In this document: one piece after another, positions 35,848 through 45,242 of the stretch
How positions within the stretch are numbered: position 1 is the stretch's first letter
Layout of the letters: each line of letters starts with the position of its first letter
Origin: Paenibacillus nanensis
GTDB taxonomy: Bacteria; Bacillota; Bacilli; Paenibacillales; Paenibacillaceae
Direction of reading: 5' to 3'
DNA length: 64,000 nt
Assembly (NCBI RefSeq): GCF_003583765.1
Contig: NZ_QXQA01000004.1
Location: 186,001 to 250,000 of the forward strand
The notes under the pieces: model-generated
What the model was told of the DNA's origin: nothing
What the model saw: the letters and a program-made list of their open reading frames with translations, nothing else
Databases searched by the model: none
Position numbers and translations under genes: made by a program

Positions 35848-36258
35848 ATGGCTGATGAAATTCGCAGAAATATGGCCCTATTTCCTATAGGCATCGTTAT
35901 GAAGCTGACGGATCTAACGGCCAGGCAAATTCGTTATTATGAGCAGCATGAGCTAATCGTGCCGGCTCGTACGGCGGGCAATCAACGGCTGTTCTCCTTC
36001 AACGACGTGGAACGGCTGCTGGAGATCAAATCCTTGATCGAGAAGGGCGTTAATATCGCCGGCATCAAACAAGTGATGAATCCGGTTTCGAAGGAATCGG
36101 ACGATGCGACGATCGTCAGCGAACAGTCCGAAGTGAAGCGTCGCGAGCTCTCCGATCAACAGCTTCACCGCTTGCTGAAGCAGCAGCTGCTGGAGAAGAG
36201 GCCGGGGCAAGCATCCCTGATTCAGGGGCAATTAACCCGTTTCTTAAATAAACGGTAA
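35848..36258 (+). CDS. glnR: Nitrogen regulator GlnR (MerR family)
   Basis: 136 residues from ATG 35848 (GGAAGG 9 nt upstream), against 135 in B. subtilis. MerR DNA-binding domain: PIGIVMKLTDLTARQIRYYE, GNQRLFSFNDVERLLEI and GVNIAGIKQV. The C-terminal tail is the segment through which feedback-inhibited glutamine synthetase activates GlnR. It represses its own operon when nitrogen is plentiful. It is 27 nt ahead of glnA. Confidence 0.96.
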   Translation: MADEIRRNMALFPIGIVMKLTDLTARQIRYYEQHELIVPARTAGNQRLFSFNDVERLLEIKSLIEKGVNIAGIKQVMNPVSKESDDATIVSEQSEVKRRELSDQQLHRLLKQQLLEKRPGQASLIQGQLTRFLNKR

Positions 36259-36285
36259 CACAATCGATTCGAAGGAGATGATTCT

Positions 36286-37614
36286 GTGGGCTACACCAAA
36301 GACGATATTAAGCGTATAGCTAAAGAACAGAACGTACGATTTATCCGTTTGCAATTTACCGATTTGCTGGGTTCGATCAAAAACGTTGAAATTCCGGTAA
36401 GCCAGCTTGACAAAGCGCTTGATAATAAAATGATGTTCGACGGTTCTTCGATTGAAGGCTACGTTCGCATTGAAGAATCCGACATGTACTTATACCCTGA
36501 TCTCGATACTTGGGTCGTATTCCCTTGGGTGGCGGAGGATCGCGTTGCTAGGCTGATCTGTGACATCTACATGCCGGACGGTACGCCGTTTGCCGGTGAT
36601 CCGCGCGGCATCCTGAAGCGTGTGCTGAAGGAAGCGGAAGAAATGGGCTTTACCGCGATGAACGTTGGTCCGGAGCCGGAGTTTTTCTTATTCAAGACCG
36701 ACGAGCGCGGCGAGCCTACAACCGAATTGAATGACCAGGGCGGCTATTTCGATTTGGCGCCGATGGATCTGGGCGAGAACTGCCGCCGCGAAATCGTGCT
36801 GACGCTTGAGGAAATGGGCTTCGAGATCGAAGCTTCCCATCACGAGGTTGCGCCTGGCCAGCATGAGATTGATTTCAAATATGCCGATGCGATTAAAGCG
36901 GCCGACCAGATTCAGACGTTCAAGCTTGTGGTTAAAACGGTGGCTCGCGTTCACGGATTGCATGCGACCTTTATGCCGAAGCCGCTCTTCGGCGTTAACG
37001 GCTCGGGTATGCACTGCCATCAATCCTTGTTCCAAGGCAGCAAAAACGCCTTCTACGACGAAAAAGACAAGCTGGGACTCAGCGAAACCGCACGTTATTA
37101 TATGGCCGGCATCCTGAAGCATGCCCGCGCTATGGCGGCGATCACGAACCCGACCATCAATTCGTACAAACGTCTAGTGCCTGGCTATGAAGCGCCATGT
37201 TATGTCGCATGGTCCGCAAGCAACCGTTCGCCTATGATTCGTATCCCGGCTTCGCGCGGCCTTTCGACCCGCATCGAAGTGCGCAACCCGGATCCGGCTG
37301 CCAATCCGTATTTGGCGCTGGCGGTTATGCTTAAAGCGGGACTTGACGGCATCCGCAACCAAGAGCCGCTGCCTGCTCCGACGGACCGCAACATCTACAT
37401 CATGTCCGAAGAGGAACGCATCGACGCGGGCATTCCGAGCTTGCCGCTTGACCTGAAGGAAGCGCTGGACGAAATGCTGCGCAGCGACATCGTCTGCGAA
37501 GCGCTTGGCGACCACGCCCTCGCCCATTTCTACGAGTTGAAGGAAATCGAGTGGGACATGTACCGCACGCAAGTGCATCAGTGGGAAAGAGATCAATATT
37601 TGACGCATTATTAA
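36286..37614 (+). CDS. glnA: Glutamine synthetase type I (GSI-alpha)
   Basis: 442 residues starting at GTG, with GAAGGAG 8 nt upstream. Family motifs: [73 protein letters not shown] and [10 protein letters not shown]. It makes glutamine from glutamate, ammonia and ATP as a dodecamer. The loop that carries adenylylation in GSI-beta is not evident, in keeping with feedback control and the GlnR partnership found in Bacillales. Followed by a strong terminator. Confidence 0.98.
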   Translation: MGYTKDDIKRIAKEQNVRFIRLQFTDLLGSIKNVEIPVSQLDKALDNKMMFDGSSIEGYVRIEESDMYLYPDLDTWVVFPWVAEDRVARLICDIYMPDGTPFAGDPRGILKRVLKEAEEMGFTAMNVGPEPEFFLFKTDERGEPTTELNDQGGYFDLAPMDLGENCRREIVLTLEEMGFEIEASHHEVAPGQHEIDFKYADAIKAADQIQTFKLVVKTVARVHGLHATFMPKPLFGVNGSGMHCHQSLFQGSKNAFYDEKDKLGLSETARYYMAGILKHARAMAAITNPTINSYKRLVPGYEAPCYVAWSASNRSPMIRIPASRGLSTRIEVRNPDPAANPYLALAVMLKAGLDGIRNQEPLPAPTDRNIYIMSEEERIDAGIPSLPLDLKEALDEMLRSDIVCEALGDHALAHFYELKEIEWDMYRTQVHQWERDQYLTHY

Positions 37615-37621
37615 GCTTGAG

Positions 37622-37650
37622 AGCTCTCGATCAATCGAGAGCTTTTTTTT
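37622..37650 (+). terminator. Terminator of glnRA
   Basis: A 10-bp perfect stem AGCTCTCGAT/ATCGAGAGCT with CA loop is followed by eight T. Confidence 0.96.
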
Positions 37651-37927
37651 ATTGGTCTATGATAGGTGCTTGAAACTTGTGTACTTTGTGTAAATGTTAG
37701 CAACAAATCAGGATGTGATCGGCTTCAAAGCGGTGTGAAAGAGGCTGTACGGAAAATAATCCGATACGCGCTTTTTTGGGGTACATACCTTTTATGCGGT
37801 CATTTGGGGATGGAATAACAACTGGGACGTGATTGTCGGGGCTTTCGGACGGAGAAGGCATGTTTTTGAGCTAATCGAGTGCCTAGGTCAGACCGCAGGT
37901 TAAGATGCAATCTTCGGAGCGGATAAA
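37651..37927. other. Intergenic region between glnA and lexA terminators
   Basis: About 280 nt with no supported gene, RNA or promoter. Short frames here lack ribosome binding sites. The genes on both sides end here (convergent). Confidence 0.5.
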
Positions 37928-37928
37928 T

Positions 37929-37971
37929 AACAGGGCCGCCCTCCAGAGATGTGTCTGGAAGCGGCCCTGTT
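37929..37971 (-). terminator. Terminator of lexA
   Basis: An 11-bp stem (37929-37939 with 37961-37971) encloses a smaller CCAGA/TCTGG hairpin; on the minus strand it is followed by ATTTATCC. It lies just past the lexA stop. Confidence 0.75.
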
Positions 37972-37977
37972 CGAGCA

Positions 37978-38598
37978 TTAATGAATGTCGCGGAATAGTC
38001 CGATTACTTTACCGAGAATCGTCACGTTGTGGAGACGGATCGGCTCCATGCTGGAATTCTCGGGTTGGAGGCGGATATGGTCCTTCTCCTTATAAAATGT
38101 CTTCACAGTCGCCTCGTCGTCTTCGGTCATGGCGACAACGATGTCGCCGTTGTTGGCGGTCTGCTGCTGGCGGACGATGACGTAATCGCCGTTCAAGATG
38201 CCGGCTTCGATCATGCTCTCCCCGACAACGTTCAGAATAAACACTTTGTTATCGCCAACAAAGTGAGTTGGAAGCGGGAAGTAATCCTCTATGTTCTCCG
38301 TAGCGGTAATCGGAATACCGGCGGTAACCTTACCTACGATCGGCACTTGAGCGACAGGGAAAGGAATGACGTTGTCCGATTCGTCCTGGTTCAATATCTC
38401 GATCGCGCGAGGTTTAGTCGGGTCGCGGCGGATAAAGCCTTTCTTCTCCAGCCGGTCCAAATGCCCATGTACAGTAGAGCTGGACAGAAGCCCTACGGCT
38501 TCGGCGATCTCCCGAACGGAGGGCGGATAGCCTTTCTCCCGAACTTCTTGCTTAATAAATTCAAGGATCGAATGTTGCCGTTTGGACAGCTTCGACAC
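37978..38598 (-). CDS. lexA: SOS repressor LexA
   Basis: 206 residues starting at GTG 38598 (an in-frame stop directly precedes it). The N-terminal winged helix has [20 protein letters not shown] and [17 protein letters not shown]. The autocleavage site is A93-G94 in VTAGIPIT; the serine is S128 (GESMI) and lysine K166 (EATVK). RecA-stimulated self-cleavage relieves repression of DNA-damage genes. It is divergent from the yneA-like gene, as in B. subtilis, with a LexA box inside its own promoter. Confidence 0.98.
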   Translation of the reverse strand: MSKLSKRQHSILEFIKQEVREKGYPPSVREIAEAVGLLSSSTVHGHLDRLEKKGFIRRDPTKPRAIEILNQDESDNVIPFPVAQVPIVGKVTAGIPITATENIEDYFPLPTHFVGDNKVFILNVVGESMIEAGILNGDYVIVRQQQTANNGDIVVAMTEDDEATVKTFYKEKDHIRLQPENSSMEPIRLHNVTILGKVIGLFRDIH

Positions 38599-38630
38599 TT
38601 ACATCATCTCCATTCGTATTATTGTGTCAA

Positions 38631-38659
38631 ATTATAACACAGAACCGAGGTTCGTACAA
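38631..38659 (-). promoter_or_regulatory. lexA promoter with SOS box in the spacer
   Basis: Reading leftward: TTGTAC (38654-38659), 17 nt, TATAAT (38631-38636). The spacer and part of the -35 hold CGAACCTCGGTTCT (38641-38654), a Bacillus-type LexA box with one mismatch. Gives autorepression. Confidence 0.92.
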
Positions 38660-38695
38660 ACATAAGTTCTGGGGCACAAAGGTTCGCATTTATTG

Positions 38696-38744
38696 TTGAC
38701 TGGAACATTTGTTCGTGTTATTCTAATACCAGAACAAATGTTTG
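38696..38744 (+). promoter_or_regulatory. Promoter of the yneA-like gene with two SOS boxes
   Basis: TTGACT (38696-38701), 17 nt, TATTCT (38719-38724). GGAACATTTGTTCG (38702-38715) fills the spacer and AGAACAAATGTTTG (38731-38744) lies just downstream. Two boxes imply tight LexA control. Confidence 0.9.
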
Positions 38745-38755
38745 GGGTGCTGATA

Positions 38756-39133
38756 ATGATTATGATGAATCAAGGTTCATACCGTTCTATTTATGCAGAT
38801 AATAAGACTACTACTCAGAATCATACTTATATGAAAGCCGCAGCAGGCTGGCTGAAATCGAATCTAGTTAAAATCGTCGTTTGCGTGTCGCTGGCGGTTC
38901 TATTATTTACAAGCTTTTTAATGATGGGCACGAACGCTTCCGGCGGAGACGTGTTGGCTGAAGGAGAGGTTTCCGTAACCGTAGGCAGCGGCGATACGTT
39001 ATGGTCGATTGCTAGCCGTCATGCTGAGGAAGGCGTAGACATCGGGTATATGGTATTCGTCATGAAGAGCAGGAACAATCTTGAGGACGTAACGATCAAG
39101 CCGGGTCAGCAGTTAATTATTCCGAAGCTGTAA
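38756..39133 (+). CDS. yneA: YneA-like SOS cell-division suppressor, LysM protein
   Basis: 125 residues from the ATG at 38756 (GGGGTG 6 nt upstream, after both SOS boxes). It has a ~45-residue polar start, one membrane helix (LVKIVVCVSLAVLLFTSFLM) and a C-terminal LysM domain (VTVGSGDTLWSIASRHAEEG ... IKPGQQLIIPKL). This is the layout of B. subtilis YneA, which delays division during the SOS response. Promoter architecture and the divergent lexA support that; the cytoplasmic part is longer than in B. subtilis YneA. Confidence 0.86.
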   Translation: MIMMNQGSYRSIYADNKTTTQNHTYMKAAAGWLKSNLVKIVVCVSLAVLLFTSFLMMGTNASGGDVLAEGEVSVTVGSGDTLWSIASRHAEEGVDIGYMVFVMKSRNNLEDVTIKPGQQLIIPKL

Positions 39134-39153
39134 AGGTGTATATACCAATATAG

Positions 39154-39191
39154 GAGCGTAGCACGGGGCGGACCGTTGTGACGCTCTTTTT
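39154..39191 (+). terminator. Terminator of the yneA-like gene
   Basis: The arms GAGCGT (39154-39159) and ACGCTC (39181-39186) enclose an inner CACGG/CCGTtGTG stem; seven T follow. Confidence 0.8.
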
Positions 39192-39203
39192 TTCTGTTAT
39201 AAT
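39176..39203 (+). promoter_or_regulatory. Probable promoter of the DUF896 gene cluster
   Basis: TTGTGA (39176-39181), 16 nt, TATAAT (39198-39203). The -35 overlaps the terminator arm of the upstream gene. Confidence 0.5.
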
Positions 39204-39311
39204 GATAGAGTTGCCAATGCAAGGAGCCTGGCCGCGTGCCACCTTGACAATGCAACCTTGGTAATGTCAAATTAAGGAGTAGTTGTCCGCAGCAAGAGAG
39301 GAGTGGAACGA

Positions 39312-39506
39312 GTGGATATCGATAAGCTGATCGCGCGTATTAACGAGCTCTCCCGCAAAAATAAAACCGTCGGTCTGACTGATGAAGAAACAAAAGAGCG
39401 GGATGAGCTGAGACAGCAATACTTGAACAATTTCAAACGGAATTTCAAACAGCAGCTGGACTCCATTAAATATGTGGAGGATGAGGAAGGCAACGTTACC
39501 CATTAA
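39312..39506 (+). CDS. DUF896 protein (YnzC-like)
   Basis: 64 residues from GTG 39312, which is 8 nt after AGGAG; an earlier GTG at 39303 touches that site and is too close. It is a two-helix protein: DIDKLIARINELSRKNKTVG, LTDEETKERDELRQQYL and NFKRNFKQQLDSIKYV. DUF896/YnzC is found downstream of lexA-yneA in Bacillales. Its function is unknown; the family binds no known ligand. Start spacing is the only support for the chosen codon. Confidence 0.87.
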   Translation: MDIDKLIARINELSRKNKTVGLTDEETKERDELRQQYLNNFKRNFKQQLDSIKYVEDEEGNVTH

Positions 39507-39563
39507 GCCGGCAGGCTAAGAGTAATGTGATCCATAGATGCAGCGAATGAAGGAGGAAAACGT

Positions 39564-40070
39564 TTGTCACGTTCATGGGAGCGCAAAGTGCGCAAAAATA
39601 TGGGCAAGCTCAATAAAGACCGGAAGAAGCACGGCGCTGGCCAAATTGTCCTGAATGCCGAGAAGAAGGATAAATTTACGGGCCGCAATTTTGTATTGCC
39701 GAGCTTGCTCATTGTGTTCGTTTTGTTTTATATTATCGTTTTCTCAACAAGTCCTGATTTCAAGTCTGACGGCATGTTCTGGCTGACGATCGGCTGTTAT
39801 TTTGCGCTTGCGGCATTGTTCTTCTTCCGCCGGCCTTATTTAACGATCGGCAAGGACTATGTGCAATCCCGCCGCATGATGGGAGATCGGCGTCTTGGAG
39901 CAAAAGATATTAAGAGCATCCGAGTACAGAAGGGATACGTCACGATTTTGCCGCAGAAAGGCGCGGGCTGGATGTTTTCCCGTACGCTGAACCGTTTCAA
40001 AACGGATGAGATGGCGGACAAGCTAAAAACGTTCGCAGCAACATACAACATTCCTTTCGAACAACAATAG
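39564..40070 (+). CDS. Membrane protein with possible PH-like domain
   Basis: 168 residues starting at TTG (AAGGAGG 7 nt upstream). The first ~45 residues are strongly basic, then come two membrane helices (LPSLLIVFVLFYIIVF and MFWLTIGCYFALAALFFF). A C-terminal domain of ~80 residues (YLTIGKDYVQSRRMMGDRRL, IKSIRVQKGYVTILP) reads like a bacterial PH/DUF304-type domain. No assigned function. It is close (23 nt) to the HAD gene. Confidence 0.7.
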   Translation: MSRSWERKVRKNMGKLNKDRKKHGAGQIVLNAEKKDKFTGRNFVLPSLLIVFVLFYIIVFSTSPDFKSDGMFWLTIGCYFALAALFFFRRPYLTIGKDYVQSRRMMGDRRLGAKDIKSIRVQKGYVTILPQKGAGWMFSRTLNRFKTDEMADKLKTFAATYNIPFEQQ

Positions 40071-40093
40071 GGGAATAGGGGAGAGAGATAGCA

Positions 40094-40879
40094 ATGGCGA
40101 AGCAAGCGGTATTATTCGATTTGGACGACACGCTGCTATGGGATGATAGAAGCGTAAAGGAAGCGTTCGAAGCGACCTGCCAGACGGGCGCTGAGGCAAC
40201 GGGAGTGAACGCGGAGGAGCTCGAGGCTGCAGTCCGCAAAGAAGCGAGAGCGCTCTATGAATCCTATGAGACGTTTCCTTTCACAAAAATGATCGGGATT
40301 AATCCGTTTGAAGGCTTGTGGGCGAATTTTGCGGCAGGCGAGCAAGAGGAGTTCCGCAAGCTGCAGAAGCTCGCTCCGGAATACCGGAAAGCGGCATGGA
40401 CGCTCGGCCTGAAGGCGCTTGGCGTAGATAATGAGGAGCTTGGCGCCAAGCTGGCGGAGCAGTTCCCGGCGGAACGCCGCAAGCGTCCGATTGTTTATGA
40501 AGAAACGTTCGAAGTGCTGGATCAGCTGAAAGGGAAATACAAGCTTTTGCTGCTAACAAACGGTTCGCCTGATCTTCAGAAGGAAAAGCTGGACGGCGTA
40601 CCGGCTCTCATCCCTTATTTCGATCATATTATTATTTCCGGCGAGTTTGGGGAAGGTAAGCCCGCGGCTTCCATCTTCAGACACGCGCTCGAAAAGCTTG
40701 GCATCGAGCCTGAGCACGGCATTATGGTCGGCGATAAGCTGACAACCGATATTCTTGGCGCCAACACAATCGGCATGACTTCGGTCTGGATCAACCGTCA
40801 CGGCATGACCCGCACCGACGAGATCATCCCGACCCATGAAATTAAGAGCCTGAGAGAGCTCCTTCAACTGCTGGAGTAG
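40094..40879 (+). CDS. HAD-superfamily hydrolase (YjjG/subfamily IA type)
   Basis: A 261-residue haloacid-dehalogenase-fold phosphatase. Motif I is FDLDDTLLWDD (nucleophile Asp and acid/base Asp), motif II LLTNGS, motif III Lys in FGEGKPAASIF, motif IV VGDKLTTDILGANTIG. The large helical insert after motif I is the type-1 cap, making it a small-molecule phosphatase such as a nucleotide or sugar-phosphate hydrolase. The substrate is not readable from sequence. ATG with GGGAGAG upstream. Confidence 0.9.
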   Translation: MAKQAVLFDLDDTLLWDDRSVKEAFEATCQTGAEATGVNAEELEAAVRKEARALYESYETFPFTKMIGINPFEGLWANFAAGEQEEFRKLQKLAPEYRKAAWTLGLKALGVDNEELGAKLAEQFPAERRKRPIVYEETFEVLDQLKGKYKLLLLTNGSPDLQKEKLDGVPALIPYFDHIIISGEFGEGKPAASIFRHALEKLGIEPEHGIMVGDKLTTDILGANTIGMTSVWINRHGMTRTDEIIPTHEIKSLRELLQLLE

Positions 40880-40892
40880 CGCGGGTCGGCGG

Positions 40893-40937
40893 GAAGGGAT
40901 CGTTTCGAAGAAACGGCAGCGTAGGAGCGATCCCTTC
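40893..40937 (+). terminator. Hairpin after the HAD gene
   Basis: A 10-bp stem GAAGGGATCG/CGATCCCTTC (40893-40902, 40928-40937) contains a smaller GTTTC/GAAAC hairpin; no clear U-run follows. Confidence 0.45.
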
Positions 40938-40968
40938 ACTTATCGCCTATTCTGCGAACGCTCAAACG

Positions 40969-40995
40969 AAAAGCCCCTCCGAATAAGAGGGGCTT
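40969..40995 (-). terminator. Terminator of mtnD
   Basis: On the minus strand a 9-bp stem AAGCCCCTC/GAGGGGCTT (40971-40979, 40987-40995) is followed by TTTTCGTTT. Confidence 0.85.
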
Positions 40996-41008
40996 CACTT
41001 ATAACGAT

Positions 41009-41548
41009 TTACTTCTGAAATACAGGATCTGCGTATGGATGAGCGATCCAGCCTTCCGTCTCGATGAAGAGGCGAACTGCTACGATTTGGCGGTTCTCCA
41101 TCAGCGTGAAGAAGTGAGGCTTGTGCTCCGGAACGGAAATGACGTCGCCTGCTTCCAGTTCAACGTCGAAGTAGCCGACATCGTCTGTGCCTTTAATAAT
41201 GAAGATGCCTTTACCAGCTGTAATGGCGCGAACTTCGTCTTCGGTGTGCGTATGCACGTTCTCGAACTTTTTCAGAAGCTCATCCAGGTTAGGAGTCGCG
41301 TCGGACAGGGAGATGATATCCCAAGTTTTGTAGCCGCGGCGGTCCGCAAGATCGCGGATTTCCTCGTCGAATGTCGCTAAAATTTCTGCTTTTTCTTCGT
41401 CGCTCAGTACGAATTTATTTTGCAGGCTAGCTGGAAGCTTGCTAGGATTCCAATGCTCATATAGAACCTCTTGGCTTTCCAGAAAAGCGCGTACGTTTTC
41501 TTCCCCTTTAATTCGTTCTTCCGTATTGCGAATACGAATCTCAGCCAT
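41009..41548 (-). CDS. mtnD: Acireductone dioxygenase (cupin)
   Basis: A 179-residue cupin with metal ligands H99-T-H101, E105 and H145 (VHTHTEDEVR, EHKPHFF). It oxidises acireductone in the methionine salvage pathway; the bound metal (Fe or Ni) decides the product. No other mtn gene is next to it here, but it is divergent from metH, another methionine gene. A good leftward promoter is present. No S-box riboswitch fits in the 140-nt gap. Confidence 0.93.
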   Translation of the reverse strand: MAEIRIRNTEERIKGEENVRAFLESQEVLYEHWNPSKLPASLQNKFVLSDEEKAEILATFDEEIRDLADRRGYKTWDIISLSDATPNLDELLKKFENVHTHTEDEVRAITAGKGIFIIKGTDDVGYFDVELEAGDVISVPEHKPHFFTLMENRQIVAVRLFIETEGWIAHPYADPVFQK

Positions 41549-41589
41549 GGTTATTCCCTCTTTTCCAATGGAAATTAAATGATATAATG

Positions 41590-41618
41590 ATTATAATTCA
41601 AAACCGAATGATTGTCGA
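41590..41618 (-). promoter_or_regulatory. Promoter of mtnD
   Basis: Reading leftward: TCGACA (41613-41618), 17-nt spacer, TATAAT (41590-41595). A TATAAT on the plus strand (41583-41588 or 41592-41597) could serve metH but lacks a good -35. Confidence 0.65.
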
Positions 41619-41691
41619 TGATATTCCTTTTCACTATGAGGCGATTCTGTTAAACTATTTTGTAACGATTTTTTGGGAAGGGTGTAGCACA

Positions 41692-44600
41692 TTGTCGAGA
41701 CCGACCTTAGAACAAATGCTCAAGGAGCGCATCTTAATTTTGGATGGCGCCATGGGCACGATGATACAGCAAGCCAATTTGACGGAGGCCGATTTCGGCG
41801 GGGCGGAGCTTGACGGCTGTAACGAAATGCTGGTATTGACGCGTCCCGACGTCATTTCTTCTATTCATGAGCAATATCTGGCAGCAGGTGCAGACATCAT
41901 CGAGACCAACACTTTCGGCGCGACGAGCGTCGTTCTGGCGGAGTACGATATTCCGGAGAAAGCGCGGGAAATCAACTTGGCCGCGGCAAAGCTGGCGCGC
42001 GAAGCGGCTGACAAATACAGCACGCCGGACAAGCCGCGCTTCGTTGCCGGCGCGCTTGGCCCTACGACAAAGACATTGTCGGTCACTGGCGGCGTGACGT
42101 TCGACGAGCTTGTCGACAGCTACTATGAGCAAACCTTGGCTCTTATCGAAGCGGGCGTCGATGCGATACTGCTAGAAACCTCCCAAGATACGCTGAACGT
42201 CAAAGCGGGCAGCATCGGCGTGCGCAAGGCTTTTGAGACGACTGGCAAAGAGCTGCCGATTATGATATCCGGCACGATCGAGCCGATGGGCACGACGCTT
42301 GCCGGCCAAACGATCGAATCCTTCTACATTTCGCTCGAGCATTTGAAGCCGATTTCGATCGGATTGAACTGCGCGACTGGACCGGAATTTATGCGCGACC
42401 ATATCCGTACGCTAAGCGAAATCGCGGACTCTGCAGTCAGCTGCTATCCGAATGCGGGATTGCCCGACGAGAACGGCAACTATCACGAGTCGCCTGAATC
42501 GCTGGCGCATAAGCTGTCCGCTTTCGCCGAGCAGGGCTGGCTCAACATTGCCGGCGGCTGCTGCGGCACGACTCCTGCCCACATCCAAGCGATTGCGGAA
42601 ACAATGGCGAAATACGAGCCGCGCACGAAGATGGGCGAGCATCCTGACGCCGTATCCGGCATCGACACCGTTTTTATCGAAGCGGACAACCGTCCGATTA
42701 TGATCGGAGAACGAACGAACATTTCCGGTTCGCGTAAATTCAAGCGTCTTATAAAAGAAGAAAAATTCGACGAAGCGTCCGAAATCGCCAGGTCACAGGT
42801 GAAGGGCGGCGCGCATGTCATCGACATCAACCTGCAGGATACGGACATCGACGAGGCTTACGCGGTGCGTCAATTCCTGCCCCAGGTCGTGAAGAAGATC
42901 AAAGCGCCTCTTATGCTGGACTCCACCTACGATCATATTATCGAGCTCGGCCTCAAATATTCGCAGGGCAAAGCGATTATCAACTCCATTAACCTGGAGG
43001 ACGGCGAGTCGAAGTTCGAAAAAATCGTGCCGCTGATCCACCGTTACGGCGCGGCTGTAGTCATGATTCTGATCGATGAGCGCGGTCAGGCCGTGTCGAG
43101 GCAAGCGAAGCTGGAAGTCGCAGACCGCGCCTATAAGCTGCTGACGGAGAAGTATGGCGTGAATCCGGCGGACATTATTTTCGACCCGAATATGTTCCCG
43201 ATCGGCTCCGGAGACCCGCAATATATCGGTTCCGCGGTCGAGACGCTTGAAGGCATTCGCATGATTAAGGAAAAATATCCGGAGACAAAGACGATTCTCG
43301 GTCTCAGCAACATTTCGTTCGGTTTGCCTGACGCGGGACGCGAGGTGCTGAACTCGGTATACTTGTACCACGCAACCAAAGCGGGTCTTGATTACGCGAT
43401 CGTAAATACGGAAAAGCTGGAAAGATACGCCTCCATTCCGGAGGAGGAGCGCAGACTTGCTGAGGACCTCATCTACAATACGAACGACGATACGCTAGCG
43501 GCGTTTGTTGCGGCATTCCGCGACAAGAAGGTTGAGAAGAAGGAGAAGATTTCGAACCTGACGCTGGAGGAACGTCTCGCTTCCTATATTGTGGAGGGGA
43601 CGAAGGAAGGGCTCATTCCGGATCTCGACGAAGCGCTTAAGAAATACGCGCCCCTCGACATCATTAATGGTCCGCTTATGCGCGGGATGGAAGAGGTCGG
43701 CCGGCTGTTCAACAACAACGAGCTGATCGTTGCGGAGGTGCTGCAGAGCGCCGAGGTCATGAAAGCGTCCGTCAGCCATCTCGAGCAGTTTATGGAGAAG
43801 GAAGAGACGTCGGTAAAGGGCAAGATCATCCTTGCAACGGTAAAAGGCGATGTGCATGATATCGGCAAAAACCTGGTCGAAATCATTTTGTCGAATAACG
43901 GCTACAAAATCATTAATCTCGGCATCAAAGTGCCGCCTGAGCAATTAATCGAAGCCTACCGTAAAGAAAAGGTTGACGCCATCGGCTTGTCCGGCCTGCT
44001 TGTAAAGTCTGCCCAGCAGATGGTGGTGACGGCGCAGGATCTCCGCAACGCGGGCATCGACGCGCCGATTCTGGTAGGCGGAGCGGCGCTGACGCGGAAG
44101 TTCACGAAGACGAGAATCGGTCCGGAATATGACGGACTTGTCTTGTACGCGAAGGACGCGATGGACGGTCTCGATATCGCGAACAAGCTGATGGATCCCG
44201 AGCATCGCAAGCGTCTGGAGGAAGAGCTGGCGGCTTATAAGGCTGCGGGAGCGGCTGACGAGGCGGAAGAGAAGCCAATGCCTCAGCTGACGCGCGCGGT
44301 TCGCTCCAAGATTAATCCGGACGCGCCGGTATTCGCGCCGCCGGATTTGGAGCGCCATATTCTTCGCGATGTGCCGATCCCGCAAATCGTGCCTTATGTG
44401 AATATGCAAATGCTGCTCGGCCATCATCTTGGGTTAAAGGGCACGGTCGAGAAGCTGCTTGCCGAGGGCAACGAGAAGGCGGTTCAGCTCAAGGAAACGG
44501 TAGACACCATCTTGAAGGAAGGAAGCGCCCAAGGTTATTTGAAGGCGCATGGCATGTACCGCTTCTTCCCGGCGCAATCCTCGGGCAACGATGTCATCAT

Positions 44601-45132
44601 CTATGATCCGCAGGACCCAACCAAAGAAATAAAACGATTTACGTTCCCGCGCCAGCAGGTGGAGCCATACCTGTGCTTGGCGGATTTCTTGAAGTCCGTC
44701 GACAGCGGCGTCATGGATTATGTCGGCTTCCTCGTCGTCACCGCGGGTCAAGGGATACGCGAGCTTGCGAACGAGTGGAAGGATAAAGGCGATTACCTCC
44801 GTTCCCACGCGCTGCAAGCCGTCGCGCTTGAGGTAGCGGAGGGGCTTGCGGAACGCGTCCACCACATGATGCGCGACATTTGCGGTTATCCGGATCCGGC
44901 CGACATGACGATGAAGCAGCGGCATGGCGCGCGTTATCAGGGTATCCGGGTATCATTCGGCTATCCGGCATGTCCGAACCTTGAGGATCAAGAGCCTCTG
45001 TTCGACTTGATGAAGCCGTCCGACATCGGCGTTGAGCTGACCGAAGGCTTCATGATGGAGCCGGAGGCATCCGTGTCCGCGATGGTGTTCGCTCATCCGG
45101 AAGCGCAATATTTTAACGTGGATAAAGCATAG
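41692..45132 (+). CDS. metH: Cobalamin-dependent methionine synthase MetH
   Basis: 1146 residues from TTG 41692 (GGAAGGG 9 nt upstream); the open frame begins 105 nt earlier but that part is not conserved-looking. All four modules are visible. The homocysteine/zinc domain (~1-310) has [10 protein letters not shown] and [11 protein letters not shown]. The pterin domain (~340-600) has [15 protein letters not shown]. The cobalamin domains (~630-870) have [11 protein letters not shown]. The reactivation domain (~890-1146) has [11 protein letters not shown] and QRHGARYQG. It transfers a methyl group from methyl-tetrahydrofolate to homocysteine through B12. No B12 or SAM riboswitch was found upstream. 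Confidence 0.97.
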   Translation: MSRPTLEQMLKERILILDGAMGTMIQQANLTEADFGGAELDGCNEMLVLTRPDVISSIHEQYLAAGADIIETNTFGATSVVLAEYDIPEKAREINLAAAKLAREAADKYSTPDKPRFVAGALGPTTKTLSVTGGVTFDELVDSYYEQTLALIEAGVDAILLETSQDTLNVKAGSIGVRKAFETTGKELPIMISGTIEPMGTTLAGQTIESFYISLEHLKPISIGLNCATGPEFMRDHIRTLSEIADSAVSCYPNAGLPDENGNYHESPESLAHKLSAFAEQGWLNIAGGCCGTTPAHIQAIAETMAKYEPRTKMGEHPDAVSGIDTVFIEADNRPIMIGERTNISGSRKFKRLIKEEKFDEASEIARSQVKGGAHVIDINLQDTDIDEAYAVRQFLPQVVKKIKAPLMLDSTYDHIIELGLKYSQGKAIINSINLEDGESKFEKIVPLIHRYGAAVVMILIDERGQAVSRQAKLEVADRAYKLLTEKYGVNPADIIFDPNMFPIGSGDPQYIGSAVETLEGIRMIKEKYPETKTILGLSNISFGLPDAGREVLNSVYLYHATKAGLDYAIVNTEKLERYASIPEEERRLAEDLIYNTNDDTLAAFVAAFRDKKVEKKEKISNLTLEERLASYIVEGTKEGLIPDLDEALKKYAPLDIINGPLMRGMEEVGRLFNNNELIVAEVLQSAEVMKASVSHLEQFMEKEETSVKGKIILATVKGDVHDIGKNLVEIILSNNGYKIINLGIKVPPEQLIEAYRKEKVDAIGLSGLLVKSAQQMVVTAQDLRNAGIDAPILVGGAALTRKFTKTRIGPEYDGLVLYAKDAMDGLDIANKLMDPEHRKRLEEELAAYKAAGAADEAEEKPMPQLTRAVRSKINPDAPVFAPPDLERHILRDVPIPQIVPYVNMQMLLGHHLGLKGTVEKLLAEGNEKAVQLKETVDTILKEGSAQGYLKAHGMYRFFPAQSSGNDVIIYDPQDPTKEIKRFTFPRQQVEPYLCLADFLKSVDSGVMDYVGFLVVTAGQGIRELANEWKDKGDYLRSHALQAVALEVAEGLAERVHHMMRDICGYPDPADMTMKQRHGARYQGIRVSFGYPACPNLEDQEPLFDLMKPSDIGVELTEGFMMEPEASVSAMVFAHPEAQYFNVDKA

Positions 45133-45145
45133 GAATACATCGTTC

Positions 45146-45194
45146 GAGCCTTCCGAAGATCGATCCCAAGGATCGCTTCTCGGGGGGCTCCTTT
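45146..45194 (+). terminator. Possible terminator after metH
   Basis: An imperfect stem from GAGCC (45146-45150) to GGCTC (45186-45190) encloses a CGATCC/GGATCG hairpin; only CCTTT follows. Confidence 0.5.
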
Positions 45195-45242
45195 AACATC
45201 GCAGACATGGCGCCAGAAAGCTGAAGGAAAGAGGGCAAAGGG

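Noticed and set aside
37651..37927. Small RNA or gene between glnA and lexA
   Set aside because: No promoter, site, or stem with U-run was found apart from the two gene terminators.
41549..41691. S-box or cobalamin riboswitch in the mtnD-metH gap
   Set aside because: The gap is too short and lacks the core motifs; only promoter-like sequence is seen.
41587..41691. Longer metH start at 41587
   Set aside because: The added residues are not MetH-like, and TTG 41692 has a well-placed GGAAGGG site.
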